Of a stretch of DNA of 15,357 nt, positions 1-7,393 are shown one piece after another. Position 1 is the first letter of the stretch, and each line of letters begins with the position of its first letter. Both the position numbers and the translations under genes were made by a program. The notes beneath the pieces were generated by a model. The model ran no database searches. It was not told the origin of the DNA and saw nothing but the letters and a program-made list of their open reading frames with translations. The stretch comes from an uncultured Blautia sp. Its GTDB lineage: Bacteria > Bacillota > Clostridia > Lachnospirales > Lachnospiraceae. Where the stretch lies: contig URYM01000021.1 in NCBI GenBank assembly GCA_900552095.1, forward strand, positions 1-15,357, written 5' to 3'.

Positions 1-2
1 CC

Positions 3-227
3 TTTGAGGCGATGGAAGGCTGTGCAAAAGCGATTGTAGCGAAGGCGAAAGAAGCCGGCCTTGTGATGACCGGCGCCGGCGCAACCTGGCCCTATGGAAA
101 AGATCCGAAAGACAGCAATATCAGAATTGCACCTTCCTTCCCCACCCCGGAGGAGCTGGCTGCAGCTGCAGAGATCTTTGTGCTCAGTGTGAAGCTGGTG
201 AGTGTGGAAAAACTGCTGGCGCAGTAA
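3..227 (+). CDS. C-terminal fragment of a PLP-dependent class I aminotransferase (5' end outside window)
   Basis: An open frame enters from the left edge and ends at a TAA, leaving about 74 residues. The segment WPYGKDPKDSNIRIAPSFP is typical of the C-terminal part of fold-type I aminotransferases. Its Arg in the SNIRIAP stretch corresponds to the conserved arginine that binds the substrate carboxylate. The form of this tail resembles the aspartate-aminotransferase/MocR-like group common in Clostridia, but substrate cannot be judged because the PLP-lysine region is missing. An internal ATG at 12 is not the real start; the frame is open to the window edge. A terminator follows directly, so this is probably the last gene of its transcript. 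Confidence 0.8.
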   Translation, partial: FEAMEGCAKAIVAKAKEAGLVMTGAGATWPYGKDPKDSNIRIAPSFPTPEELAAAAEIFVLSVKLVSVEKLLAQ

Positions 228-248
228 GAAAAACAGAGAATAAGGGAG

Positions 249-286
249 CGGATGTGAAAGTGGATTTTGCATCCGTTTTCTCTTTT
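249..286 (+). terminator. Probable intrinsic terminator after the aminotransferase
   Basis: CGGATG (249-254) pairs with CATCCG (270-275), with a wobble pair able to extend the base. The loop is 15 nt and a T-rich run TTTTCTCTTTT follows. The stem is short but the position, 22 nt after the stop codon, fits a terminator. Confidence 0.65.
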
Positions 287-342
287 CCGGGAAGCTTCTT
301 TTAATAAAAAATGAAATCCTCCTTAAGTTTGAGGGAAGGGGC

Positions 343-371
343 TTTACCCGTCCGGCGAACAGTGCTACAAT
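343..371 (+). promoter_or_regulatory. Sigma-A-type promoter of the ldt-ddl-murF operon
   Basis: TTTACC (343-348), a 17-nt spacer, then TACAAT (366-371), with TGC directly before the -10 giving an extended -10 element. It lies about 50 nt before the start codon region of the L,D-transpeptidase and downstream of the preceding terminator. Confidence 0.65.
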
Positions 372-430
372 ACAAAAGAAACAAAATCTAGGGAGAAGGC
401 AGAGGCCTTTTTCATGTTAGGGGAATGAGG

Positions 431-1864
431 ATGAAGGGTAAAAAGAACGGAAAAGCGAAGAAAATCGTACTCTGGGTACTGTTGGGTTATCTTCTGATCA
501 TGCTTGTGGGGTATCTGGGAGTTTCCTTTTACTTTGCGCGTCATTTTTACAACGGTTCCACGATCAACGGAGTGGACTGCAGCGGAATGACTGTGGATCA
601 GGTAAAGGAGAAGATTCAGGAGAGTGTGGGAAACTATGTTCTGAGCATTGAAGAGATTGACGGCAAGGTGGAGAAGATGACTGCTCAGGAACTGGGGATT
701 TCCTATGTGGATGACGGAGAAGTGGATAAGCTGAAGGAGCAGCAGAGCGGTTTTAACTGGATTTCCTCTTTTTTTACCGATAAAACGTATGAGATGACAG
801 CCAGGACCAGCTATGAGGAGGAGACGCTGGAAGCTCTTCTGGACAATCTGAGCTGTTTTCAGGAGTCTAATATCGTGGCGCCCGAAGACGCCTATATTGA
901 GAAAAGCAGCGACGGGTATGTCATCGTCCCGGAGGTAGTGGGAAATACTCTGGACCGGGAGAAAGTCCTGGAAGCGGTGGAGGATGCAGTGAGCACCGGG
1001 AAGACCGTGATCAATCTGGAAGAACTGGGCTGTTATGTGAAGCCGGAAGTAACTGCAGAGGATGAAGGACTGAAAGAACAGGTAGAGAGTTTAAGCCGGA
1101 TCACTGCAGCGCAGGTATACTTTGATTTTGGAGAAGAGCGGATCGAGAAAGTAGACCGGGCTCTTATTGAGACCTGGCTTGTGAAGGACGGGAATACGTA
1201 TCAGCTGGATGAAAACAAGGTAAAGGAGTACGTAAAGTCTTTGAGCAGCAAGTACGATACCTACTCCCTTCCCCATGAATTTACCACCCACAGCGGCAGG
1301 AAGATCACGCTGAATAACGGGGAAAATGTGGGCGCGTATACAGGAAACTACAGGGGAGATTACGGCTGGTGCCTGGACAATGAGAAGACGGAACAGGTTC
1401 TCATTGACGCTCTGCAGGAAGGAACCAAAGGGGAACTGGAACCGGTATGGCTTTACGAAGCCAAGAATCTGGGAAAAGATGACATCGGAGGAACTTATGT
1501 GGAGATTTCCATTGAGGAGCAGACGATGTGGTGTTATAAAGATTATGAGCTGGTGGTGGAGACTCCTGTGACAACAGGAAATCCCAATACGGGCCACGCT
1601 ACTTCTCAGGGAGGAATCTGGAGTATTGACACGAAAGCGACAGACTGGTATCTGGAGGGAGAGGGTTACCGGGAGAAGGTAAAATACTGGCTGCCCTTTG
1701 ATTCCCCAAACGATGTGGGGATCCATGATCTGGAGAGCAGAAAGGCTTTCGGGGGAGACGTATATCTGACCAACGGCTCTCATGGCTGTGTGAATACGCC
1801 TGCGGATGCAGTAAAGAAGATCTTTGACACAGTGGAAGTGGGCACGGCGGTTGTTGTATATTAA
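431..1864 (+). CDS. Membrane-anchored L,D-transpeptidase (YkuD domain with peptidoglycan-binding region)
   Basis: Cell-wall enzyme that cross-links stem peptides 3-3 (or attaches partners) through a cysteine nucleophile. Counting from an upstream ATG at 425, residues 1-14 are strongly basic, about 15-38 form one transmembrane helix, and the remainder is extracytoplasmic. Residues about 45-350 resemble the peptidoglycan-binding domain found with clostridial and enterococcal Ldt enzymes. The YkuD domain covers about 356-479, with His434 (GIHDLE) and the catalytic block SHGCVN at 452-457 (Cys455). I prefer the ATG at 431 (477 aa): the AGGGG at 419-423 is 7 nt from it but only 1 nt from the ATG at 425. 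The stop is 29 nt before ddl, so the two are probably cotranscribed. Exact transpeptidase product is inferred from the family. Confidence 0.9.
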   Translation: MKGKKNGKAKKIVLWVLLGYLLIMLVGYLGVSFYFARHFYNGSTINGVDCSGMTVDQVKEKIQESVGNYVLSIEEIDGKVEKMTAQELGISYVDDGEVDKLKEQQSGFNWISSFFTDKTYEMTARTSYEEETLEALLDNLSCFQESNIVAPEDAYIEKSSDGYVIVPEVVGNTLDREKVLEAVEDAVSTGKTVINLEELGCYVKPEVTAEDEGLKEQVESLSRITAAQVYFDFGEERIEKVDRALIETWLVKDGNTYQLDENKVKEYVKSLSSKYDTYSLPHEFTTHSGRKITLNNGENVGAYTGNYRGDYGWCLDNEKTEQVLIDALQEGTKGELEPVWLYEAKNLGKDDIGGTYVEISIEEQTMWCYKDYELVVETPVTTGNPNTGHATSQGGIWSIDTKATDWYLEGEGYREKVKYWLPFDSPNDVGIHDLESRKAFGGDVYLTNGSHGCVNTPADAVKKIFDTVEVGTAVVVY

Positions 1865-1893
1865 TGATTGATTTTAAATAGCAGGAGAAGAAT

Positions 1894-2934
1894 ATGAAAA
1901 TAGCAGTATTAGCGGGAGGAATCAGCACGGAGAGGAAGGTGTCCATCGTTTCCGGAACTATGGTCTGCAGGGCGCTGCAGGAAAAAGGACATCAGGCCAT
2001 TCTTCTGGATGTGTTCTGCGGCCGGGAAGACGCGGATCCAAAGAGGGCATTTGAAGAACTGGCGGATGTGGAGGCAGACGCCGCGTATATGAATTCCTTT
2101 AATGACTGCCTGGATGAGATGAGGACGGTACGGAGAGACTTTTTCGGTCCGAAGGTGCTGGAACTGTGCCGGGAGGCAGACGTGGTATTTCTGGCTCTTC
2201 ATGGAGAGAACGGGGAAAATGGAAAGGTGCAGGCCTGTTTTGATCTGATGGGGATTCCCTATACCGGTGCAAATTATATCAGCAGTGCGATCGCCATGGA
2301 TAAGGCTATGACAAAGACGGTTCTCACCGCAAAGGGAGTACCCATGCCGGGGGGCGTAACGCTGAAGAAAGGGGAGGGAACGTACCGCCTTCCGGAACTT
2401 GGAATGGAACTTCCCGTAGTTGTGAAGACCTGCTGCGGCGGTTCCAGCGTGGGGGTTTATATTACCAGAACCCAGGAAGAGTATGACCGGGCTCTTGAGG
2501 AAGCCTTCGCCCTGGAAGATCAGGTGCTGGTGGAGGAATACATTTCCGGGAGAGAATTTTCCGTGGGTGTGGTAGCGGGGGAAGCTTATCCGGTGATCGA
2601 GATCGCGCCGAAGGAAGGATTTTATGATTATAAAAATAAATATCAGCCGGGAGCGACGGTGGAGACCTGCCCGGCAGAGCTGACACCGGAGCAGACGGAG
2701 GAAATGCAGAAGTATGCCTGTATGGGATGTGAGGCGCTGGGCATTACCAGCTATGCCCGGCTGGATTTCCTGATGCGGGAGGATGGCAGGATGTACTGCC
2801 TGGAGGCCAATACCCTTCCGGGGATGACGGATACCAGTCTGCTGCCGCAGGAGGCGCAGGCGGTCGGCATCAGTTATCCGGAACTGTGCCAGAGACTGAT
2901 TGAGGTATCTTTACAGGAGCGTGAACAGGTATGA
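1894..2934 (+). CDS. ddl: D-alanine--D-alanine ligase
   Basis: Cytoplasmic ATP-grasp enzyme joining two D-alanines into the dipeptide used by MurF. Motifs run in family order: GGISTERKVS at 8-17, HGENGENG at 103-110, Lys178, the GGSSVG loop at 182-187, VEEYISGREFSV at 213-224, FYDYKNKY at 243-250, the metal ligand Asp291 and the E304-A-N306 pair. The Tyr in FYDY is the residue type found in D-Ala-adding rather than D-lactate-adding ligases, so ordinary D-Ala-D-Ala synthesis is inferred. The protein (346 aa) is within the normal range. AGGAGA at 1883-1888 lies 5 nt before the ATG. The stop overlaps the murF start by 4 nt (ATGA), which suggests translational coupling with the next enzyme of the pathway. 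Confidence 0.96.
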   Translation: MKIAVLAGGISTERKVSIVSGTMVCRALQEKGHQAILLDVFCGREDADPKRAFEELADVEADAAYMNSFNDCLDEMRTVRRDFFGPKVLELCREADVVFLALHGENGENGKVQACFDLMGIPYTGANYISSAIAMDKAMTKTVLTAKGVPMPGGVTLKKGEGTYRLPELGMELPVVVKTCCGGSSVGVYITRTQEEYDRALEEAFALEDQVLVEEYISGREFSVGVVAGEAYPVIEIAPKEGFYDYKNKYQPGATVETCPAELTPEQTEEMQKYACMGCEALGITSYARLDFLMREDGRMYCLEANTLPGMTDTSLLPQEAQAVGISYPELCQRLIEVSLQEREQV

Positions 2935-4310
2935 AGAATCTGACTTTGGAACATATTGCCCGGGCGGTGGACGGAACACTTACAGGATTTGTAAAAGAAC
3001 CGCAGAGAGAAATCACAGCTGTGACGACAGACAGCCGGAAGGTGGAGCCGGGGGCGCTTTTTATCCCGATCGTGGGGGCGAGAGCGGACGGACATGATTT
3101 TATTCCGCAGGTGATGGCTCAGGGAGCGGCCTGCACTTTGAGTGAAAAGGATCTGGGAGAACAGGATTTCCCGTATATCCGGGTAGATTCTTCTCTGCAG
3201 GCGGTAAAGGATCTGGCGGAGTATTATCTGGAACAGCTGGATCTTCCGGTGGTGGGGATCACAGGAAGCGTGGGAAAGACCAGTACGAAAGAGATGATCG
3301 CCGCCGTGCTGGCACAGAAGTTTCGGGTGCTGAAGACCCAGGGGAATTTTAATAATGAACTGGGGCTGCCGCTGACCATTTTTCGCCTCCGGGAGGAGGA
3401 TGAGATTGCAGTTCTGGAGATGGGGATCAGCGATTTCGGAGAAATGAGCCGGCTGGCGAAGGTGGCGCGGCCGGATTACAGTGTGATCACCAATATCGGC
3501 TGCTGCCATCTGGAAAATCTGAAGGACCGGGATGGGATTCTGAAGGCAAAGACAGAGATCTTTGATTTTATGAAGCCGGGTGGAAGAGCTATTTTAAACG
3601 GGGATGACGACAAGCTGAGGACAGTGCGGCGGGTACAGGGAAAATCGCCTCTCTTCTTCGGGATGGATCAGAAAAATGAAATCTGGGCGGATGAAGTGGA
3701 GAGTCTGGGACTTAAGGGAACGAGATGCAGGATCCACATGGGAGCGGAAAGCTTTTCCGTGCAGATTCCCGTTCCGGGACGCCATATGGTTTCCAATGCC
3801 CTGGCAGGGGCCGCCGTGGGTCTTTCTTTTGGCATGACTGCGCAGGAGATTCAGGCGGGGATCGAGAGTCTGCAGCCGGTCAGCGGAAGATTTCATATTA
3901 TGGAGACGGAGAAGTTTACGATTATCGATGACTGTTACAACGCAAATCCCGTTTCCATGAAGGCATCTCACGATGTTTTAAAAGATGCTCTGGGACGGCG
4001 GACGGCGATTCTTGGAGATATGGCGGAACTGGGAGCTGATGAGCGGAAACTGCATGCACAGGTGGGACAGCATGCGGCCAGAGCAGGGATAGATGCGCTG
4101 ATCTGTGTGGGAGAACTTGGCGGGGAGATAGCCCGGGCGGCCCGGGAAGAAGATCCGTCCCTTTCTGTAGTTCATCTGGCAGATCTGGACGCTCTTCTGG
4201 ATCATCTTCCGGAGCTGGTGAAGGCGGGAGATACGATTCTTGTAAAAGCTTCGCATTGCATGAATTTTGAGCGCATTGTGGAAGCGCTTGCGGAACTGGC
4301 CGGAAAATAG
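2931..4310 (+). CDS. murF: UDP-N-acetylmuramoyl-tripeptide--D-alanyl-D-alanine ligase
   Basis: Last cytoplasmic step of the peptidoglycan precursor: adds the D-Ala-D-Ala made by Ddl to UDP-MurNAc-tripeptide. The N-terminal substrate domain contains TTDSRKVEPGALFIP (32-46). The Mur ligase P-loop GITGSVGKTSTKE lies at 109-121. The central domain has NNELGLP (141-147), LEMGISDFGEM (162-172) and KAKTEIF (205-211), where the carbamylated lysine of Mur ligases is found. The C-terminal domain has DDCYNANP (333-340) and GDMAELG (362-368). Length (459 aa) is typical. The gene starts within the last codons of ddl. No terminator separates its stop from the thiamine promoter a few bases further on. Confidence 0.97.
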   Translation: MKNLTLEHIARAVDGTLTGFVKEPQREITAVTTDSRKVEPGALFIPIVGARADGHDFIPQVMAQGAACTLSEKDLGEQDFPYIRVDSSLQAVKDLAEYYLEQLDLPVVGITGSVGKTSTKEMIAAVLAQKFRVLKTQGNFNNELGLPLTIFRLREEDEIAVLEMGISDFGEMSRLAKVARPDYSVITNIGCCHLENLKDRDGILKAKTEIFDFMKPGGRAILNGDDDKLRTVRRVQGKSPLFFGMDQKNEIWADEVESLGLKGTRCRIHMGAESFSVQIPVPGRHMVSNALAGAAVGLSFGMTAQEIQAGIESLQPVSGRFHIMETEKFTIIDDCYNANPVSMKASHDVLKDALGRRTAILGDMAELGADERKLHAQVGQHAARAGIDALICVGELGGEIARAAREEDPSLSVVHLADLDALLDHLPELVKAGDTILVKASHCMNFERIVEALAELAGK

Positions 4311-4313
4311 AGG

Positions 4314-4342
4314 TTGAAAACAGAGAGAAAAAGATTTATAAT
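4314..4342 (+). promoter_or_regulatory. Sigma-A-type promoter of the thiamine operon
   Basis: TTGAAA (4314-4319), an exact 17-nt spacer, and a consensus TATAAT (4337-4342). The -35 begins only 3 nt after the murF stop codon. Transcription would start around 4349, just before the riboswitch. Confidence 0.8.
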
Positions 4343-4354
4343 AAAACAAAAAAT

Positions 4355-4452
4355 AATAGAACCGGGGAGCTGACCGATAGTCGGCTGAGAGGAAATGATA
4401 TGGTTTCGACCCGTGACCTGATTTGGATAATGCCAACGTAGGGAGCGATACT
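4355..4452 (+). promoter_or_regulatory. TPP (thiamine pyrophosphate) riboswitch
   Basis: Contains the conserved THI-box elements in order: CGGGG (4363-4367), a small P3 hairpin CCGA-TAG-TCGG (4373-4383), CTGAGA (4385-4390), GACCC (4408-4412), then ACCTGATTTGGATAATGCCA (4416-4435) and ACGTAGGGA. Relative to the usual CTGGATAATGCCAG, the closing C-G pair is replaced by T-A (TTGG...CCAA), a compensatory change that supports the fold. I could not draw a convincing P1 stem, so the outer limits are approximate. It lies between the thi promoter and a terminator, in the leader of thiW-thiM-thiE-thiD-thiC. The expected behaviour is premature termination when TPP is high. The gene-free stretch 4311-4630 is fully occupied by promoter, riboswitch, terminator and a further hairpin. 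Confidence 0.95.
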
Positions 4453-4461
4453 GATTTTACA

Positions 4462-4522
4462 GGGAGTGTCGCAGGATGCAGCAGCCTTGGGGCTGATACG
4501 TATTCCGACACTTCCATTTTTT
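4462..4522 (+). terminator. Riboswitch-controlled intrinsic terminator
   Basis: GGGAGTGTCG (4462-4471) pairs over 10 positions (one G-T wobble) with CGACACTTCC (4506-4515), followed by TTTTTT at 4517-4522. An inner AGCC-TTGG-GGCT hairpin (4483-4494) fills the loop. Its place about 10-20 nt after the TPP aptamer makes it the likely expression platform. I did not identify the competing antiterminator pairing. Confidence 0.85.
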
Positions 4523-4534
4523 GTATTCAGAGGG

Positions 4535-4574
4535 AAGAATCCCGGTGTTTGCCCAGGCAGATACCGGGATTCTT
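4535..4574 (+). other. Second strong hairpin in the thi leader, no U-tract
   Basis: AAGAATCCCGGT (4535-4546) and ACCGGGATTCTT (4563-4574) are perfectly complementary over 12 bp, with a 16-nt loop. No run of T follows (CTGTTCC), so a standard terminator is doubtful. It sits between the riboswitch terminator and the thiW ribosome binding site (AGGAG at 4621-4625), and does not cover that site. Confidence 0.75.
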
Positions 4575-4630
4575 CTGTTCCGGGAGGAGATGGATACCGC
4601 GGCAGAACCGGACAGGAGAAAGGAGAATTT

Positions 4631-5143
4631 ATGAAACGCAGAAACATGACAGAGCAGGTGGCCGCAGCGGGGGTGCTGACGGCTCTGGCGGTGGCGGGAA
4701 GTCTGATCAGTTTTCCCATTGCGGGGAGCAAGTGCGCTCCGGTGCAGCATATGGTAAATATTCTGGCCGCGGTAATCCTGGGTCCGGCCTGGGGAACGGG
4801 GATTGCCTTTTGTGCCAGCCTGCTGAGAAATCTGATGGGGCTGGGAAGTCTTATGGCTTTTCCGGGCAGTATGGTGGGGGCGCTCTGCTGCGGACTGATA
4901 TACCGGAGGTGGAAGAATCTGCCGGCAGCCTGCATTGCGGAAACGGTTGGAACCGGGATTCTGGGTGGGATGGCTGCTTATCCGGTGGCAAAACTTCTGA
5001 TGGGCGCAGAGCCGGCCGGACTCTTTGTCTATGTAGTTCCCTTTTTGATCTCCACGGTGGCGGGAAGCATTTTGGCCTTTATTCTGATTACGGTGCTGGA
5101 AAAAGGCGGATTGCTCAGGCAGATGAGAGGGGAGCGGCCATGA
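4631..5143 (+). CDS. thiW: ThiW, substrate-binding (S) component of an ECF-type thiazole transporter
   Basis: Integral membrane protein of 170 aa, predicted to capture the thiazole precursor (hydroxyethylthiazole) and work with a shared ECF energising module encoded elsewhere. Conserved ThiW features are visible: SFPIAGSKCAPVQHMVN (27-43), GPAWGTGIAF (51-60), LLRNLMGLGSLMAFPGSMVGA (64-84) and YRRWKNLP (91-98). Hydrophobic segments at about 10-30, 42-63, 72-92, 100-122 and 130-156 give five or six membrane spans. The ATG at 4631 has AGGAG 5 nt upstream; the frame is open further upstream but runs through the leader hairpins and lacks a credible site. Its stop overlaps the thiM start (ATGA). 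Substrate is inferred from the family, the TPP riboswitch and the adjacent thiazole kinase. Confidence 0.9.
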   Translation: MKRRNMTEQVAAAGVLTALAVAGSLISFPIAGSKCAPVQHMVNILAAVILGPAWGTGIAFCASLLRNLMGLGSLMAFPGSMVGALCCGLIYRRWKNLPAACIAETVGTGILGGMAAYPVAKLLMGAEPAGLFVYVVPFLISTVAGSILAFILITVLEKGGLLRQMRGERP

Positions 5144-5955
5144 GAAGCAAAGAGATTTTCCGAAAAAGGGGACAGGGGACAAAAGTACACTGTCTGACAA
5201 ATCCGGTGTCCATGCAGGATATGGCGAATTTGCTGCTGGCGGCGGGAGGAAGTGCGGTCATGGCGCTGGACTGTGAGGAGGTACAGGAGATCACGGAGCT
5301 GAGTCAGGCTACGCTTCTGAATCTGGGAGTTCCGGATCGGAGCAGGCTGGAAGCCTGTATCCTGGCAGGGCGCAGGGCCAATGAGATGGGGCATCCGGTT
5401 GTGCTGGATCCGGTGGGAGCGGGAGCAAGCCGGTTCCGCCGGGAGGGGATCCGTCAGCTGCTTGCCCAGGTGAGGATCGATCTGATCCGGTGCAATCAGG
5501 AAGAAGCCCGTGCGGTTCTTGAGGTGGCAGGGGGGAAAGCTTCTGAGGAACTTCAGAGCCGGAGCTCCGGAGGTGTGGAGAGCATCCTTTCCCTGAACGC
5601 AGAGCAGCAGACGGGGATGGCAGAGCAGCTTGCCCTCGCCTGCGGCTGTACTGTTCTGGTGAGCGGGCCGCAGGATGTGGTATCTGACGGAAGCAGGAGT
5701 GAGATTCTCACAGGCGGAGACGGGAGAATCTGCAGGATCACCGGGGGCGGCTGTCTGCTCTCTGCCCTGTGTGCTTTTTTCTGCGGAGCCGGACAGGAAC
5801 CTTTTACAGCGGCGGTGCAGGCCGGACAGATCTGGAAAGAAGCGGCCCGGCGGGCCGGTGAGGCGGCAGACCAGATACAGGGAGGAATCGGCAGTTTTCA
5901 CACCTTTCTCTTTGATGAAGTGGAAGATCTGTGCTTGAAAGGAGAGGGAATATGA
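5140..5955 (+). CDS. thiM: Hydroxyethylthiazole kinase
   Basis: Salvage enzyme phosphorylating 4-methyl-5-(2-hydroxyethyl)thiazole for ThiE. The 271-aa product has the family's order of motifs: CLTNPVSMQDMANLLLAAGGSAVMA (18-42), VVLDPVGAGASRFR (87-100), LIRCNQEEA (115-123), VLVSGPQDVVSDG (172-184), ITGGGCLLSALCAFF (200-214) with Cys205 in the phosphate-binding TGxGC loop, and GGIGSFHTFLFDEV (248-261). The usual RGN before the Glu-rich helix is RCN here. The ATG at 5140 overlaps the thiW stop and has GAGGGGAG shortly upstream. The same frame is open back to 4423 through the riboswitch, but that part is not coding. The next gene, thiE, starts on its stop codon. Confidence 0.95.
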   Translation: MRSKEIFRKRGQGTKVHCLTNPVSMQDMANLLLAAGGSAVMALDCEEVQEITELSQATLLNLGVPDRSRLEACILAGRRANEMGHPVVLDPVGAGASRFRREGIRQLLAQVRIDLIRCNQEEARAVLEVAGGKASEELQSRSSGGVESILSLNAEQQTGMAEQLALACGCTVLVSGPQDVVSDGSRSEILTGGDGRICRITGGGCLLSALCAFFCGAGQEPFTAAVQAGQIWKEAARRAGEAADQIQGGIGSFHTFLFDEVEDLCLKGEGI

Positions 5956-6590
5956 AATTGCGGCGGGACAGGATGCGGCTGTATGCAGTGACGGACAAAA
6001 GCTGGCTGAAACCGGGGGAAAGCCTGGCAGAGCCGGTGGAGGAACTTCTGAAGGCGGGGACAGGTCTGATCCAGCTGCGGGATAAGAGGGCGGGGGAGGC
6101 AGAACTTCTGGAAGAAGCGAGGGCACTTAAGGAACTGTGCAGCCGCTATCAGGCTTTGCTGATTGTAAATGACAATCCAAAGATAGCCCGGATGGCTGGT
6201 GCAGCCGGAGTTCATGTGGGGCTTTCCGATATGGAAGTGGAGGAGGCGAGATCTTATCTGGGAGCGGATTTCATCATCGGCTGCAGTGCCCACAATGTAG
6301 AAGAGGCGCTGCGGGCGGAGCGAGCTGGTGCAGATTATATCGGCTGCGGAGCTGTCTTCGGGAGCAGGACAAAAGAGGATGCGGGGAAACTTTCTCTGGA
6401 AGAACTGAAGGAAATCTGTAGTGCGGTAAAGATTCCGGCAGTGGCGATAGGGGGAATCGGGAGAGAAAATATCTGCCGTCTCTCGGGCACAGGGGTGGCC
6501 GGGGCGGCAGTGATCCGGGCGCTTTTTTCCGCGGAGGATAAGTATCTGGCAGCCAGAGAACTGATGGAGGAGGTGAAAAAATGGAGCTGA
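5952..6590 (+). CDS. thiE: Thiamine-phosphate synthase
   Basis: Joins HMP pyrophosphate (from ThiD) and thiazole phosphate (from ThiM) to thiamine monophosphate. The 212-aa TIM barrel shows QLRDK (41-45), IVND (71-74), GVHVG (86-90), IGCSAHN (109-115), DYIGCGAVFGSRTK (128-141), VAIGGI (164-169) and GVAGAAVI (181-188). At the position where most homologues have VGQ-D, this protein reads VGLSD. The ATG at 5952 is preferred over a GTG at 5931: AGGAG at 5940-5944 is 7 nt from it, and it forms the usual ATGA overlap with thiM. The 3' end overlaps thiD by 10 nt. Confidence 0.95.
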   Translation: MKLRRDRMRLYAVTDKSWLKPGESLAEPVEELLKAGTGLIQLRDKRAGEAELLEEARALKELCSRYQALLIVNDNPKIARMAGAAGVHVGLSDMEVEEARSYLGADFIIGCSAHNVEEALRAERAGADYIGCGAVFGSRTKEDAGKLSLEELKEICSAVKIPAVAIGGIGRENICRLSGTGVAGAAVIRALFSAEDKYLAARELMEEVKKWS

Positions 6591-7393
6591 AGACGGTGCT
6601 TTCTATTGCAGGCAGTGATCCCAGCGGTGGTGCGGGGATTCAGGCAGACCTGAAGACTATGGCGGCTCACGGGGTGTATGGCATGAGTGTGGTGACGGCC
6701 CTGACGGCCCAGAATACTGCGGGCGTGTATGGGATACAGGAGGTGACGCCGGAATTTGCGGCATCTCAGCTGGACTGTGTTTTCACTGATATTTTTCCGG
6801 ATGCGGTGAAGATAGGAATGCTTTTTTCCGAAGAGATTGTGCGGGTAACCGCCCGGAAACTGCGCGGTTACCGGGCAGAGCATATTGTGCTGGATCCGGT
6901 GATGATCGCGACCAGCGGAGCCGGACTGCTGCGGGAAGAGGCGGCGGAGGTAATGAAGGAGGAACTTTTTTCTCTGGCGGAGGTGATCACGCCGAATATT
7001 CCGGAGGCGGAAGTGTTGGCGGGGATGAAGATAAGGAGCGGGGAGGAGATGGAAAAGGCGGCAGAGAAAATAGCAGGTACGTACGGCTGTGCAGTGCTCT
7101 GCAAGGGAGGGCACAGTCTGCGGGAGGCGGACGACTTTCTCTTCCGGAAGGGGGAGAGGATCTGGATCCGGGGGGAGAGGATAGCCAGCCTTAACACCCA
7201 CGGAACCGGGTGTACCCTCTCCAGTGCCATTGCCAGCAATCTGGCTCTGGGAAAGGATCTGGAAGAGGCGGTACGACGGGCAAAAAAATATCTGACCGGG
7301 GCGCTGGCGGCGGGACTGGATCTGGGTGCAGGTTCCGGACCTTTAAATCATATGTTTTTACTTTCACAGAATCGGCAGGAGGAAAAAAGATGA
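6581..7393 (+). CDS. thiD: Bifunctional hydroxymethylpyrimidine / phosphomethylpyrimidine kinase
   Basis: Phosphorylates HMP and HMP-phosphate to HMP pyrophosphate, the pyrimidine substrate of ThiE. A 270-aa ribokinase-like protein: [19 protein letters not shown] (8-26), VTALTAQNT (38-46), [15 protein letters not shown] (103-117), [13 protein letters not shown] (136-148), LCKGGH (173-178) and the catalytic [13 protein letters not shown] (206-218). The C-terminal GPLNH (253-257) is also family-typical. AGGAGGTG at 6568-6575, inside the end of thiE, gives a near-ideal ribosome binding site 5 nt before the ATG. The thiC start overlaps its stop. Confidence 0.96.
   Translation: MELKTVLSIAGSDPSGGAGIQADLKTMAAHGVYGMSVVTALTAQNTAGVYGIQEVTPEFAASQLDCVFTDIFPDAVKIGMLFSEEIVRVTARKLRGYRAEHIVLDPVMIATSGAGLLREEAAEVMKEELFSLAEVITPNIPEAEVLAGMKIRSGEEMEKAAEKIAGTYGCAVLCKGGHSLREADDFLFRKGERIWIRGERIASLNTHGTGCTLSSAIASNLALGKDLEEAVRRAKKYLTGALAAGLDLGAGSGPLNHMFLLSQNRQEEKR

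Noticed and set aside
1091..1783. 230-codon frame on the minus strand inside the L,D-transpeptidase gene
   Set aside because: It is a shadow of the coding strand: no ribosome binding site, no recognisable domain, and the plus-strand gene is clearly real. Other antisense frames (for example 5029-6126 and 11842-13026) were rejected for the same reason.
4590..4634. 14-codon frame (MDTAAEPDRRKENL) ending on the thiW start codon, possible leader peptide
   Set aside because: The purine-rich stretch touches the ATG with no spacing, the composition is not informative, and the thiW start has its own well-placed ribosome binding site.
4423..5139. Long upstream extension of the thiM frame, back through the riboswitch
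   Set aside because: It crosses the TPP aptamer, the terminator and all of thiW and shows no conserved protein features; thiM has a good start at 5140.
5200..5215. ThiM substitutions (RCN instead of RGN, MQD instead of the usual ND) as signs of a degenerate gene
   Set aside because: Length, the TGxGC loop, LDPVG and the C-terminal motif are intact, so ordinary family variation is the simpler reading.
7210..7389. Upstream extension of thiC to 7210
   Set aside because: It lies wholly inside thiD in another frame; the ATG at 7390 has AGGAGG and the operon's usual ATGA overlap.
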